DNA from: Eumeta japonica
Taxonomy: Eukaryota > Arthropoda > Insecta > Lepidoptera > Psychidae
Assembly (NCBI GenBank): GCA_005406025.1
Contig: BGZK01001460.1
Location: forward strand, 1-64,000
Direction: 5' to 3'
Length of the DNA: 64,000 bases
Each line of letters opens with the position of its first letter. Within the stretch, counting starts at the first letter, position 1. A program made the position numbers and the translations under genes. The notes below the pieces were generated by a model that was not told where the DNA came from, did no database searches, and saw only the letters and a list, made by a program, of their open reading frames with translations. This document shows positions 14,101 to 24,765 of the stretch, piece after piece.

Positions 14101-17100
14101 ACTCAGACACTTTTGTTCAAAACTCTTCGTTTTTCTCGATATTTTGATATTAAATTTGTTATAAAAAAATTTTGACAAACTTGAAAGAGCTCATTCAATA
14201 GGCTTCTATTCTTCATAAGTTTGTTTGTATTCAAAACTGAATCGAGTGAATTAATAAAACTAATTGAGCTAAATCGTGATCACATCCTTGCGGACCATCT
14301 ACAGGCCAACTGACAACAGCAATATTTTTTCAATGAGATTTGTTGTTATAATTATATCTTGTGAGAGATTTGAAATGTTATCAAGTTTGAAGAATAAAGA
14401 TTTCTCTTTATAATGGTGTACTTTTTACACCAAATGAGTATACTACATTATTAAAAATAATGATTAAATTTGAGTAGGCGTCATGTTTTCTGTTGACCAA
14501 ATAAATGTAATGCCTAAGTATATATTAGGCGCGTTGCAATGTGCAACAAAATAATTTTCTTGAAATATCACTTATAGTTTTTAACCTTTACTGTAAACGA
14601 AAATAAGCTCCCAACTTTATGGGAGCTTATTTTCGTCGACTATTTCCTTTTTTCCAATTTAAAAAAGAAGTTACGTGGTCGTAGATTTGTTGATGACAAT
14701 CAAATGAAGATGGCTGTAGAAAGCCATTTTGACTGCAAAGAAAAGGAATATTTTTTGGGCGGTTTGAAGGCGTTATACACCAGATGTGAAAAATGTATTT
14801 CACTTGAGGGAGACTATATTGAAAAATGAAAATGAAATACTCATACTTTTCTTTCATTTAATGCCTTAGGCCGCGGACTTATCAGCCGCCCCTCGTATCA
14901 TCTTAAAAGACGGCTATGTCAAGTAATAGACAATAATAACATATAATAAAAGTTACCGGCAACAAACTCATTCCCACTTTATATTGAATGCCCTTCATAT
15001 AACAGGAGACAGAAATTCAGTTACTGTTCAGGAATATAAATTGCATGAATTGCATATTTTCTATTACATAGAATAACTTTGGTATTATCGACTGAAAATT
15101 GGATTCTTTTACCAGTATTTAGTCCAGTTCAGTGACTACAATTTCAACAAATACACCATTACCTAACTCTTCATATAATTCACGAGACTGATAGAAGCAA
15201 GGTGAGAATCCAAAGTTGTTGAGGATGAGTGTGCACGAATAAAATAAATAAATAAAATCTAGACAAATTTTAGAAGACATTTTTTGTTACATTTCTCCTA
15301 AGAAACTTCATATTTAGCAGCTAAAACTTTGATCGCTCGTATCGTTATCTCAGATTTCTTATGTTTCAAAAAACCCAAAACAACATTCCCTTATTTTATG
15401 AATAGGATGCATTCTTAGCATACGGAAAAAAATTATAGATGAATACGGAAGATAGATGAGAAATAAATATTAATAAGAAATAAATGTATTACATAAATAA
15501 AATAGACGGTATTGTATATTACACTTTACATAAGAAAAATTCATTTTTGTAGTGACCGAAATTGTAAAAAACATTCGTTGTCTATAAATGTAAATATTTA
15601 TAACATAAACGTGTAGCTTTACACTTTCTTGCTTTTCAGGCAACATACTAACTTATATAACTTTTAGCAAAGAAGGCATTTACCAACATATTATCAAATT
15701 CTGTTTCAGTTTCTGTGACAGCTCCATAAAAATCCTATGCAGCATTGGCCATTGGTACCACAACTTTGATTCCATGGGAGCGTTTGTTTCTCTCAGTACC
15801 GGAAAGACGTTAGTCTATTCACTAAAAATTACAGAGGATAAATATCTCTTACCAATTATCGACAAATACAAGGTAAGTGCTCTGATAAATATGTAAATAG
15901 CACTTTATTCTTTCAGGTTTTTAATGTTAAATGTACATTTTTTTTGTTTTACCTACTTGTATGTGTTTACAGGTTGAAATGTTATTGGGCATTCCAATAA
16001 TAATTACGACCCTCTTGAAATCGACTTTATTAGAGAAATACGACTTGAGCTCATTGAAGTTAATCTATTCTCGTTCTACTTATTTGCATGTAAAGGCCAT
16101 CGAAGCTTTAAAACAAAGGTACTTACAGCAAACTAATTATGCTCACGATATTCATTATTTATTATTTTAGCATTTTCTAATGATAAAAGAATAAATAATA
16201 ATTATTCATCACCAATCATCTTTTTATCATTTTTGTAATACAAAAAAATCAATTCGATCACAATCATTAAACAATTACACAAACCATGTGCTACTGATTA
16301 GGAGCTAGCGAAGCGAGTCCTAACACTGTTCCATAACTCATACATAATTCTGGAACACTTTATGAAAAAACTATCTCGCCTCTAGATTAGAAAGTTAATC
16401 TAATATTTTAAATTAATATCTAAATGTGTTATCTGTCGTTAATATGTCATTTCATGAACAATTAGGAAATGAACTCTTCAACGGTGGACAGCGTGGACTT
16501 GAAACTTTGCATAAGATAAAACTTGCGAGCCCTCACAAAGCCATGCTTTTTATTAGTTATATAACAAAAATGTCAACAAAAAATAATTGGTTAATACCAC
16601 ACAGACTACCTCACTTGAAGGACATCATCCAGGGCTACGGGATGACGGAGGCGGGCGAGCCCACGTCCGAGAGCCGGGCGCCGCGCGGCCCCCGGCCCGG
16701 CAGCGTGGGTACGCCGGCGCCGGCCACCACGCTCAAGGTGCAGGCTGACACTCTACTCCATTATTATCGTAAAATTTAGGATCTAAGTGATGTGTTACAT
16801 TACATATGGTATTTTAAAATATTGCAACAATTTTTCTATAACAGCGTTCGTTTTTGTGCTACAGCTATCTACCCTCATTTACAATTTTTACTTAGATTTG
16901 CGTTTTTTATTGGACACTGAAACAAATTTTGTTGTTGTTTTCGATATGACTTCGTCAAGAAGATGTTGTATGCTTAATCCCAATTGTTTTTGTTATATTT
17001 GTGGTGAATATGTATTTGCAAAACATCGAAAACCTACATCGGACTTTGTAAAAACTGCGTATCATCAATACGCAATTTGACAATAATTAGGTAACTCGTG

Positions 17101-20100
17101 AAAGATTCTAATTTTATCAAATCAATGACTAAAATCGAATCCAAAGCTTGTAATTCATTTGTATCAGTTATGAGTAATTTCTTAGGCAAAAAGAAATCTC
17201 TGACGACCACGTCGAGCTTGTTGAGTCCATGCTGCCGAAGTTGCAGGAACTAGGGCGCAACAGGAGCATAAAAATCCACTCGCATTTAGACCGATTTCCA
17301 CAAAATCTGGGTGATTTTAGTGAGGACCAGGGTGAAACATTCCATCAGGATTATCGGACAATGGAAGAGCTTTATCAGGAGCGGTAGGACTCACATATGA
17401 TGGCAGACTACTACTGGAGTTTGCAACGAGATCTACCTAAAGTCGTTCATTCAAGGAAATCTTATAAAAGATCATTTGATAGTGTTATAGAAATTTTGTT
17501 ATCATAATAAATTTTCTGTATTTTTTTGTCAAAATAATAAAACTATATATTTCAAAAAGTAAAGCTGTTAGCAATCTCCCAGTATTTTTTTCGTAATCAA
17601 GGTCATAGAAGTACCCAATAAATATAAAGGAAACAAGACTTGTGTTGAACAGTGTAATTAACCTGTATACTAACCTCTACACCTGTATACTGTACTACTA
17701 TTTACATATATTACGTTTCATTACCAGTACTTATTAAGGTTCCGCATGTCCCATTGAATAAAGCGTTATCCTTATAGGATCTTTGAAATCCTTGTAGAAT
17801 TGTGAGAATGGCGGCTACTTTCGGGCGGAAAATTGAATTATTTAAAAAAACGAACTTTCGAAACTGTACAGTAGTTTCAGTTATGACAAACAAACTTGGC
17901 GCAGATTTAAATAAAAAGACGGTAAACAAGATATCCATTTCGCAGATCTTCTCCACTCCAGTTCAACCTGCACTTATCTGGTTTTTAAAAACATATATTC
18001 AATGTTTCTATAACCGTCCAACGCGTTCCATTACATTGTGAGTCTACAAAAAACAACAGAAGTGACGCTTGAAGACTCGTTCGGTACATAAGAAACTAGT
18101 GTAATTTATCTGCTTTGTGGCGTTAGCGATTTGTGAACGTGTATGCTGCGAGCTCGTCACGAATATAAAAATTTCACTGCGAATAAACAACAAACACTCG
18201 CGTCCGATCCGCGATTCGAACAGTAAGTAACAAAATGTAATATGATTATTTAATACTAAAGACTAATATATGAAAATGACTTGAAGCATTAAATCACACA
18301 TTTAATACGATTAGTGTCACCCAAAAACGACTCGTCATTAAGATAAAGTGCATAATTAGAATTGAATGATTAAGGATAATTTTAAACACTTTTTTTGTTA
18401 ATATGTTTGACATATTAACAAAATGAAATAGACATCGACAACGCGGCGTCGTGACACGTTCGCTACGCGTGTGCGGCGAACGCATTCACTAATAGTCTCG
18501 CTCGAAATATGTTCACGAATTGCTAATGAGATATTTAAGTTAACAATGGATGTTTTCATTTTCCTCCATATTTCGAATTAAAATTTTTCTTGCACAAAAT
18601 TTTTTTGTGTAAATCCTACATCATATTATGGAATATATTCCACCTCTACGATTTAATAACAATCCGGACAAAGCAGCGGTTCGAGCGTCATTGAAAGATA
18701 AATAATCGAACTGTTATACTTTTAAAATAACTCATATAATAATTGATTGTTTTAATCATTTATTCGAGCGACTGTGAATAAGTATTTTATAATCATAGAT
18801 CGTGGATGTCGACACCAGAGAGCCTCTGGGCCCCCGCACGACCGGCGAGATCTGCGTCAAGGGGCCGGTCCTCATGAAGGGCTACGTCGGCATTCCGCGC
18901 GAACAGTACCTGGACGAGGAGGGGTTCCTGCAGACCGGCGACCTGGGCTACTACGACGAGGACCAATACGTCTACATTGTGGATAGAATTAAGGATGTTA
19001 TTAAATACGTTGGTTTTCAGGTGAGAATTTAAATGTATTAAATTAGAGGAACCCTCGGCTTCACCAACCTGAACGTCTTCCTATGTTTTAAATTGTTTCT
19101 CTTTCTTTTTTGTCTTTTTCTGACTTCGTCTATAATTCGTCAGTTACAAGTGACAAAATCTGTTTATAGAATTACTAAAGTTAAGAGAATTACTTACATC
19201 CATAAATACAATATTTATGAATGTAAGTATATGTACCTTACAAGTTTTCCTCAAGAATAAGGAAATTACATAGTGACATTCTACATTGTTATTAAATATT
19301 TCAAGGTGAATAAAACCCCAAAAAAATTGTAATAGTCAATGTTATGATATAAAATTGACTCCATTTCATGATTAGTGAAATAGATAAGACGTTTGAAAAC
19401 ACCTGACAAGAATCCACAAAAAAAACATACGTCACAAAATCGTCTGTGGATCCCATAACAGGTGTCCCCAGCTGAGTTGGAGGCTGTGCTGCTGCAGCAC
19501 AGCGCGGTCAAGGAAGCTGGAGTCGTAGGGCGGCCACACCCCGAGTACAGTGAGCTGCCCACTGCATTCGTAGTCAAGCAGCCTGGTGTGAAAGTAACAG
19601 AACAGGAGTTGATCGACTTCGTTGCATCACAAGTAAATACATCTCAGATATAAAAAGAAATATTTAAAGACTTCAAGAAACGATAATTATTAATGCAAAT
19701 AATATCAAACCTAATAATTTCAATATCTAAGCAGTGCTTGTTATTGTTATCATGATTAATTGAATTCTTATTTAGTTCTGCACATCAATTCTTATTATAT
19801 AAAAGAGACTTTCCAAATATATGTATGCAAATTTGCGTTTGTGTGACCTCTTTGATTTAGTGTATATCTAAATCAAAGAGGCTCTAATAAATCATTACTC
19901 TGAAAAGAATCAAAATTTAAGAATTAAACTTTAAAATTTATTTTCGTAATTACCACGAAATATGACGAAAATAACTATAAACTCGAAGAACTCGAGAGAC
20001 TCTCTGATACTCATCTAAACATTCTAGAGTTCTCTGAGCTTGGAAATGGTGAGTTTCGGAGCTGACCTTCCCGATCCTCTGTTTCTTGTGACTACTATAT

Positions 20101-21257
20101 TAAACAATGATATGTAAATGTCAAATCGTTGCAAGTGGTATTTTTTACCTTATTGCATTTCGTAGACAGATCATTTAGTTTCAAAATCTATAGTAGAATT
20201 ATAAACCTGTAGAAGTTGTGAATTTATTCTGTTATATCTAATTAACTGTGCGTGCTCTTATGATAAAATTTTGTATACGTGTAGAAAAAACTCTGAATTA
20301 AATGATAAAAGACATTTTAAAAAGTACGCCTGTCTATTTGTCTACTTGCACACATCTCTGAACTCAACAGATTTTAATGAGATTTTCACTAGCAGTTATC
20401 ACTTGGCTCGAGCAGAATGCAAAAATTATTTCATTTAAAAGATTTCAGGGAAAAGGTTATTTTCACGGTTTTTGGAGTATAATATACAAAAATTAAAAAT
20501 TCTGTCGCACTTAAAAAACTACACCACCCTAAAGCAATATAGCCTGCATTTCATTTTGATACTAGCATTTGTCCTGACTTCGTATAAATTGGAACCGTAA
20601 GCGATATCGGAATCAAAAGCAGGATGAGCATTAAGATCGAGAGCCAGAACCGAGACCAAAATTCAGAACGGGACCGGATTTAGAATCAATAACTTGTCTG
20701 GGGTCGAAATCAAGAAAGTAACGAAACCAAAATTAAAAACAAGAACGAGATTGGGATTGATAGCAAGATGTATTTATATAAAAGATGAAGCAGCACATTC
20801 TACATACACGCGGGCGAAGTCGCGGGCGGAAAACTAATGAAGTCATGGTTAAGCCGCAGTTTGTTTGTAGCGCTTAGTAATTTTCTGTGTATATAAAATA
20901 GCACCATTTTTGATATTCTTAAACTATTTTGAAATTATAGCATTTTACAGATTTCCTAATTATTTTCCTATCATTTCGTTTAAAAAACGACTACAAAACT
21001 GATTTAGAATATTCATATAGGAATTTGTAGAACACAACGACACATCATTTAATATTTTATTCATTTCTTTGTTAAATAAAAAAATGTGTAATTAAGAAAG
21101 GAAACTAATAAACATTATTAATATCGATTTCACATCTTTTGCAGGTATCACCTTGCAACTGCGAGGTGGATTAAAGTTTGTATCAGTATTACCAAGAAAC
21201 CCGCGCGGAAAACTTCTGAGAAGGGAGTTGAAAGAAATGATAAAGGATATGGATTAA
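2189..21257 (+). CDS. Copy A: luciferase-like / 4-coumarate-CoA-ligase-like adenylate-forming enzyme (9 exons, last exon frameshifted)
   Basis: Predicted ATP-dependent acyl/aryl-acid:CoA ligase of the ANL superfamily; substrate unknown. Exons: 2189-2308, 5438-5645, 13452-13767, 15710-15872, 15973-16118, 16605-16737, 18799-19020, 19462-19632, 21145-21257. All junctions are GT-AG and phases agree. The start is the first ATG of the conserved MLAPK N-terminus; the longer reading upstream has no ATG. Visible motifs: P-loop [12 protein letters not shown] (exon 3), [10 protein letters not shown] (exon 6), [18 protein letters not shown] and [13 protein letters not shown] (exon 7), [13 protein letters not shown] (exon 8). 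The adenine-site GGAP of luciferase is replaced by RSTY (exon 5). Exon 9 lacks 4 nt present in copy B, so it reads nine codons to a stop at 21172-21174, removing the C-terminal GK lysine; the old stop is at 21255-21257. No SKL-type peroxisomal signal is seen in the family, so cytosolic location is inferred. Confidence 0.85.
2920..3000 (-). repeat. tRNA-like head of a possible SINE
   Basis: Read on the minus strand, a B-box-like GGTTTCGATCCTG sits at about 2933-2945, with an A-box-like GGGGCTCGGTAGTTAA about 40 bp before it. That is the spacing of a tRNA-derived Pol III promoter. The downstream body (about 2700-2930) is not clearly delimited and no poly-A tail or target duplication was found. 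Confidence 0.35.
3020..5437. other. Rest of copy A intron 1, no gene seen
   Basis: AT-rich sequence with scattered short ORFs of no recognisable content. It ends with a polypyrimidine tract and CAG acceptor before exon 2 at 5438. Confidence 0.6.
5682..5791 (+). repeat. Diverged partial duplicate of exon 2 tail, in copy A intron 2
   Basis: About 117 bp after the end of exon 2 the same pattern recurs: exon 2 encodes [14 protein letters not shown], while this stretch encodes TGASYIPLDVARAK, in frame and stop-free until 5791. The donor is not retained (AAGAAGAA in place of AAGGGTAAGG). Copies B and C carry a more degraded equivalent at the same place. It may be a dead exon fragment or an unused alternative exon; no convincing acceptor was found. 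Confidence 0.7.
6200..6530. repeat. Unclassified interspersed-repeat-like block
   Basis: This is a GC-richer block in the AT-rich intron 2 of copy A, without an ORF. It has the look of a degraded interspersed repeat, but I could not assign a family or find its ends. Confidence 0.25.
6620..11270 (-). mobile_element. Decayed CR1/Jockey-like non-LTR retrotransposon
   Basis: Antisense to copy A, in intron 2. From the element's 5' end: a coiled-coil-rich ORF1-like piece (10818-11237), an endonuclease-start-like piece (9471-9683, VHQNIQDMQDIELFM), then reverse transcriptase pieces: an N-terminal piece (8096-8290), the PQGSILGPLLFLAYINNLP block with FGDD in place of YADD (7595-7783), and the C-terminal YGILLWGNAGNIHKIF segment (7109-7294). 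A typical C-terminal tail continues to about 6620. Stops and frameshifts break it throughout, so it is inactive. That ORF1 and RT belong to one insertion is inferred from order and orientation; the ends are approximate. Confidence 0.78.
12085..12375 (+). repeat. Possible tRNA-derived SINE
   Basis: A B-box-like AGAGTTCGAATCCT at 12139-12152 follows a plausible A-box region by about 40 bp. A GC-richer body runs to about 12360 and ends in ATAAAATAAATATTT. No internal ORF. Family not identified. Confidence 0.4.
12411..12559. mobile_element. Fold-back MITE-like element
   Basis: The two halves are imperfect reverse complements of each other over about 70 bp. The left arm contains AAAGACACAAGTGGATGAAA and the right arm ends TTTCATGTCTTCGATTCT; the centre is near CTTAAGATCAATTAGATTAAG. 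It has no coding capacity. Non-autonomous DNA transposon or fold-back element is the natural reading; target duplications were not resolved. Confidence 0.7.
14598..14635. repeat. Perfect 16-bp-arm inverted repeat
   Basis: Arms CGAAAATAAGCTCCCA (14598-14613) and TGGGAGCTTATTTTCG (14620-14635) flank a 6-nt loop. It directly abuts the mariner transposase remnant that begins at 14638, so it may mark a rearranged junction in that element. Confidence 0.9.
14638..14829 (+). mobile_element. C-terminal fragment of a mariner transposase
   Basis: An open frame reads DYFLFSNLKKKLRGRRF and ends GLKALYTRCEKCISLEGDYIEK plus stop, the typical end of mariner transposases after the third catalytic aspartate. 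The upstream two thirds of the transposase, including the catalytic residues, is missing. It lies in intron 3 of copy A, in sense orientation, unlike the mariners in B and C. Confidence 0.8.
16946..17478 (+). mobile_element. Relic of an arthropod transposon-associated zinc-finger protein
   Basis: Two separated blocks read like one widespread invertebrate mobile-element protein. Block one (16946-17080) has a CYICGEYVF zinc-knuckle-like start and DFVKTAYHQY. Block two (from 17190) reads HSHLDRFPQNLGDFSEDQGE and FHQDYRTMEELYQER, then a stop, then MMADYYWSLQRDLPK. The middle is deleted. It lies in intron 6 of copy A. The family resemblance is from memory of such arthropod proteins; no name is assigned. 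Confidence 0.55.
17480..18798. other. Rest of copy A intron 6, no gene recognised
   Basis: Contains a 79-aa plus-strand ORF (17802-18041) and its antisense partner, neither recognised. The rest is AT-rich up to the exon 7 acceptor at 18798. Confidence 0.5.
19847..19881. repeat. Perfect 14-bp-arm inverted repeat
   Basis: Arms CCTCTTTGATTTAG and CTAAATCAAAGAGG surround a 7-nt loop in intron 8 of copy A. Function unknown. Confidence 0.9.
20330..20870. repeat. Lepidopteran-type interspersed repeat with a hexamer-like tract
   Basis: The end contains CGCGGGCGAAGTCGCGGGCG, a string I associate with abundant lepidopteran repeats. Positions 20610-20770 carry an imperfect purine-rich hexamer-like tract (GGATTTAGAATC, GGGACCGG and similar) that is the reverse orientation of the tracts at 23190, 26360, 32870, 37520, 51290 and 59440. 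Confidence 0.5.
21145..21257 (+). pseudogene. Copy A exon 9 with 4-nt deletion and premature stop
   Basis: After the shared GTxTCACCTT, copy B has ACAT and copy A does not; both then align base for base to the stop region. In A the frame becomes VSPCNCEVD then TAA at 21172-21174. Out of frame, the lost segment still shows the [17 protein letters not shown] pattern with the catalytic lysine. The only good acceptor is the TTTTGCAG ending at 21144, so splicing is unlikely to rescue the frame. An assembly error is the alternative. Confidence 0.85.
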
Positions 21258-21322
21258 ATCCACTAAATTGACATCACGAAAGAAATGTCATTTAAACATA
21301 TTTCAATACATTGTGTGTATTT

Positions 21323-21328
21323 AATAAA
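21323..21328 (+). terminator. AATAAA polyadenylation signal, copy A
   Basis: AATAAA lies about 65 bp after the ancestral stop of copy A in AT-rich 3' UTR-like sequence. Copy B has a signal at a similar distance. Confidence 0.5.
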
Positions 21329-23069
21329 TATTATAATTTTTATGTTTTCATTTATTGCTCTTCCTATACACTATTTAAATTTGTTAAATATACCTTAAAT
21401 AAAATCCAGTTCGTTTAAACGAGCGATTCTTGTTTGTAGTCGTGCTTTTATTTTACACCCGCACTGTAAATGATGGGCTATAAATTAAATGACTTAGTTA
21501 AAAGATAGATAGAATTATTTTCATATATTGGCAATTTTGTAGTAGTAGTAATAAAATATATATTATTTTAGATCATAATATTCTATCAAAATTTTGTTCA
21601 ATACTTACGCAATATAATACGCAAATCTCCGACGTCACCTTTTGTCGAGCCATCTGTTATAATACTTGAAGTTTGAAGAGCCATAATTAATAGCAGACAA
21701 TTCATACAACAAACAGTCGAAGGCCTACGCCTACCGAAGTGATTTGTAAAAAATGTTAGCGTCTAAAAAACTTTTACGGAGTGATCTGGAATTCCAAGTG
21801 CCCGCCCATTTAAATTTTGGTTCACATATGATCCTATATTTACGTAAACTAGACAAAAACTTCAAGGCGTTGGTCAATACATACATAAAGATTACATATT
21901 TTATAAGTAGTCATGCCTTCTATCCAACAGTTTCAGAATCAATATATACCAAATCGTAAAACAATCTTTTCAAAAAATCTAAAATCTACAAAAATAAAAA
22001 AGTTTTATATAGATTTTATAAATTTAATGTTAATTGACTTTATTAGATGGGAGATGCATTAACTTTACAAGATCATTTGATACATTTTTAGAAAAAACAA
22101 TTAAGGTGTACTAAGTTTACCTTGTGTTATATTTATTTACAATATAATAAATAACATAACGAAGACGTTATATTGTTTCGCTTAAAACTCCTTACATGCG
22201 TTTATCAGAACACGTACAAGTTTCATATCAATTCAAACTTTTACTATTATATTTTTCAATTATTCCGGCAAGTTAATATTTAGTGGGGTAAAGCGTAAAA
22301 TTTAAATGCGCTCCGAGATAAGAAAAACTTAATTCGATTTTATTTAAGTTAAAACCTCATTAATAACTTCTATCTATTCTATCCTCATTATTTCTAGTTC
22401 AAATTTTAGTTAAATGAAAAGCAGAACGTTTGCCATTTCTTTTTCGTTCTCGGTAAAAAACGTGCTGTTATCTAACACTTATCGTGGAGAACGGGTTTGA
22501 TGGCGATCGGGCTTCGGTTCCCAGCGCCTGTTTGCGAATGTGCATGCAGTCTTCGGTTGATCTAACAGAAATTTCACTTGTTTCAAATTGAAAGATTATT
22601 TATTATTAAACACGCCGAGTTACATTTTAGTAGTATTAACTAACCGAATGAGGAATGAGTGTTAATGACATGGGATCTGTTATTAAAATCAAAAAACAGA
22701 ATGAATACATTCTTCGACCGTATTGAGAGCCAATAATGGTCCGTCTGGCTTAGAACAATTTCAACATTCTATTTTGGACTGCAAGGTGCGCGACACGATC
22801 GTGGTGCACACACTTCTCAGGTGCTACTATCGAATTGGGTCGAGGCAGGCCATGTGTACTGATTGACTGGTTTGCTTACGTTTATGTCTCTATCTCTGCT
22901 ACTTATTCAAAACGATATTACTTCATTTTATTAAAAATTAATTACAGATTAATATTGTCACTTCATCTACATATAATAAAAATCACAAGTTAATCGTCGC
23001 GAACACTTGTGATCCTTTGCTTGAGAAGTCTTAACATTGATATATTCATTTTATACATAATATATATAC

Positions 23070-23400
23070 AAACTGACCCGGCAGACGTCTTTCTGCACTT
23101 TCTTGTAGCTGACGTGTCCGTTAATGACGTGTTCGCAGCTGAGCTAACACAAATGTAGAATGATTTTTTTCTTCTTTTGTATCAATCGATGTCAGTTTAA
23201 TTTTCGATTCCGATCCCAATCTCACTGTTGATTCTGATCTCGTCCCCATACTCGTTTTTGACCTTAGTCCTATTCTCTCGGTGTCGGCCCGCTTTCGATT
23301 CTGATCCTGGTCCCGTTGTCGTTGCTGCTCTCTGTCCCGCTTTCAATTCCGATTCCACTACCAATCACAGTTCTAATTTGAACGAAGCCGGAGATTAGTA
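23070..23400. repeat. Interspersed repeat with hexamer-like tract
   Basis: Begins AACTGACCCGGCAGACGT, close to the CTGACCCGGCAAACGTTG found at about 37408 and 59329. It is followed by an imperfect pyrimidine-rich tract (TTCGATTCCGATCCCAATCT and similar) of roughly six-base periodicity. Confidence 0.55.
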
Positions 23401-24706
23401 TCAAAATAAAATATAGGCATACTTGAGGATAGTGAGGATTTACTCTATGAGTAAATTATTTTTTTAATCGGTACAGTAGTTCTGTTCAATAATATAAATA
23501 CATGGTCGAAGTCGGTGACAAATTCTAATAGGTATAATACGTGAATTAAGAAACATTCCAATCACACTTTAAGTTTCGATCCTGCCTCTTCAGTCGATTT
23601 CGACCCCAGTACCGTCCAGGTTCATATTTGGATTAAGTAAGTGATAAATAGGCATTGTGAATTTTATCTTTTTGTAACGTTCTTTCTTCCCTCCGTGTGT
23701 TATTATTGTTAGCCTAGTAGCTTGTCACTTCTTATAGAATGTGTTTTATTATTCCCATTTCATCGGTTTAAGGGTATCGGTTCTCTTGGATTATCAATAC
23801 TTTAATAGAGACAGATCTATACTCGTATAATATCCTAAATTAGTATAAGCTTTCAATACTAACAATGTTTAAGGCAATGTGATTTACTATTATTAGAATA
23901 AGTACATTGTGTCTTGTATCTTTGGCCCTTGTTGTATCATAAATATAAAATTGTACGTGATGTGATTATCATCAATATGATCTATAATAACAATTGATTA
24001 GTCTTACCAGATATGGTGTTAACCTTTTAAGATTTTGCGTAAAAAATATCGGTTTTGTTTCAGCTAAAACAATGCAGTAGGTAATCGTCCCTTTGATCTA
24101 TGTTGTTTAATATTAGTTTGAATTATCTTTATTTCAAAAGTATATTGTATCCAACTTAGAATGCTGGGTTAAAAACCTTAATAGTTTTTTTGTGGTTAAG
24201 AAATGGATTAGTGAGATAGAATGTTGAGTAAACCATTTATTGTTCACTTGGTCATTACTTTTGAATCTGGTGCACTTAGTCCTTAGTGTTTATTAAGTGC
24301 TTTGAAGTGTAGTTTGTCTAGTTGTTATATTCATGCAATGTAGATATAAATGGAGCGATCTCACCGGGATTTCCTTGACATCGACGACGTACGTTTAAGC
24401 ACAACACAGATTTACAAAGTAAACAAACAAACACAACAAATGGCGTCGCGGCCGCCTTTATGCTCTCGCGCAACCCTTTTGTACCGTGTAATGTGCAGTG
24501 AAAAATAGTTACAATGTACGTTCTTCATGTATTTACTAATCTTATTTCACTATTTTGCTAACAATAACGGCTAATTACATATGTAAAATTAATAATATTT
24601 GAACGGCAATACAAAAACACTTGTGCGTCCTTCAACGACAGTCAGATAAATCAGTTGATGTTGTATTTTCATTTTATCAAAATTTTGCTATTTTGTGTTT
24701 AGTAAT

Positions 24707-24765
24707 CTTTTAATTTGAATTGCAAACTAAATCATTTCAATTTAGTTTGCAATTCAAATTAAAAG
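24707..24765. repeat. Perfect fold-back palindrome in the remnant copy
   Basis: The arms start CTTTTAATTTGAATTGCAAA and are exact reverse complements around CATTTCA. A longer version lies in copy B intron 3 at 35188-35288. The flank 24765-24960 is the reverse complement of 34725-34925 in copy B. Confidence 0.88.

Noticed and set aside
18774..18986. 70-aa ORF in another frame over exon 7, and similar at 38613 and 60375
   Set aside because: Frame shadows of the conserved GEICVKGP / TGDLGYYDE exon.
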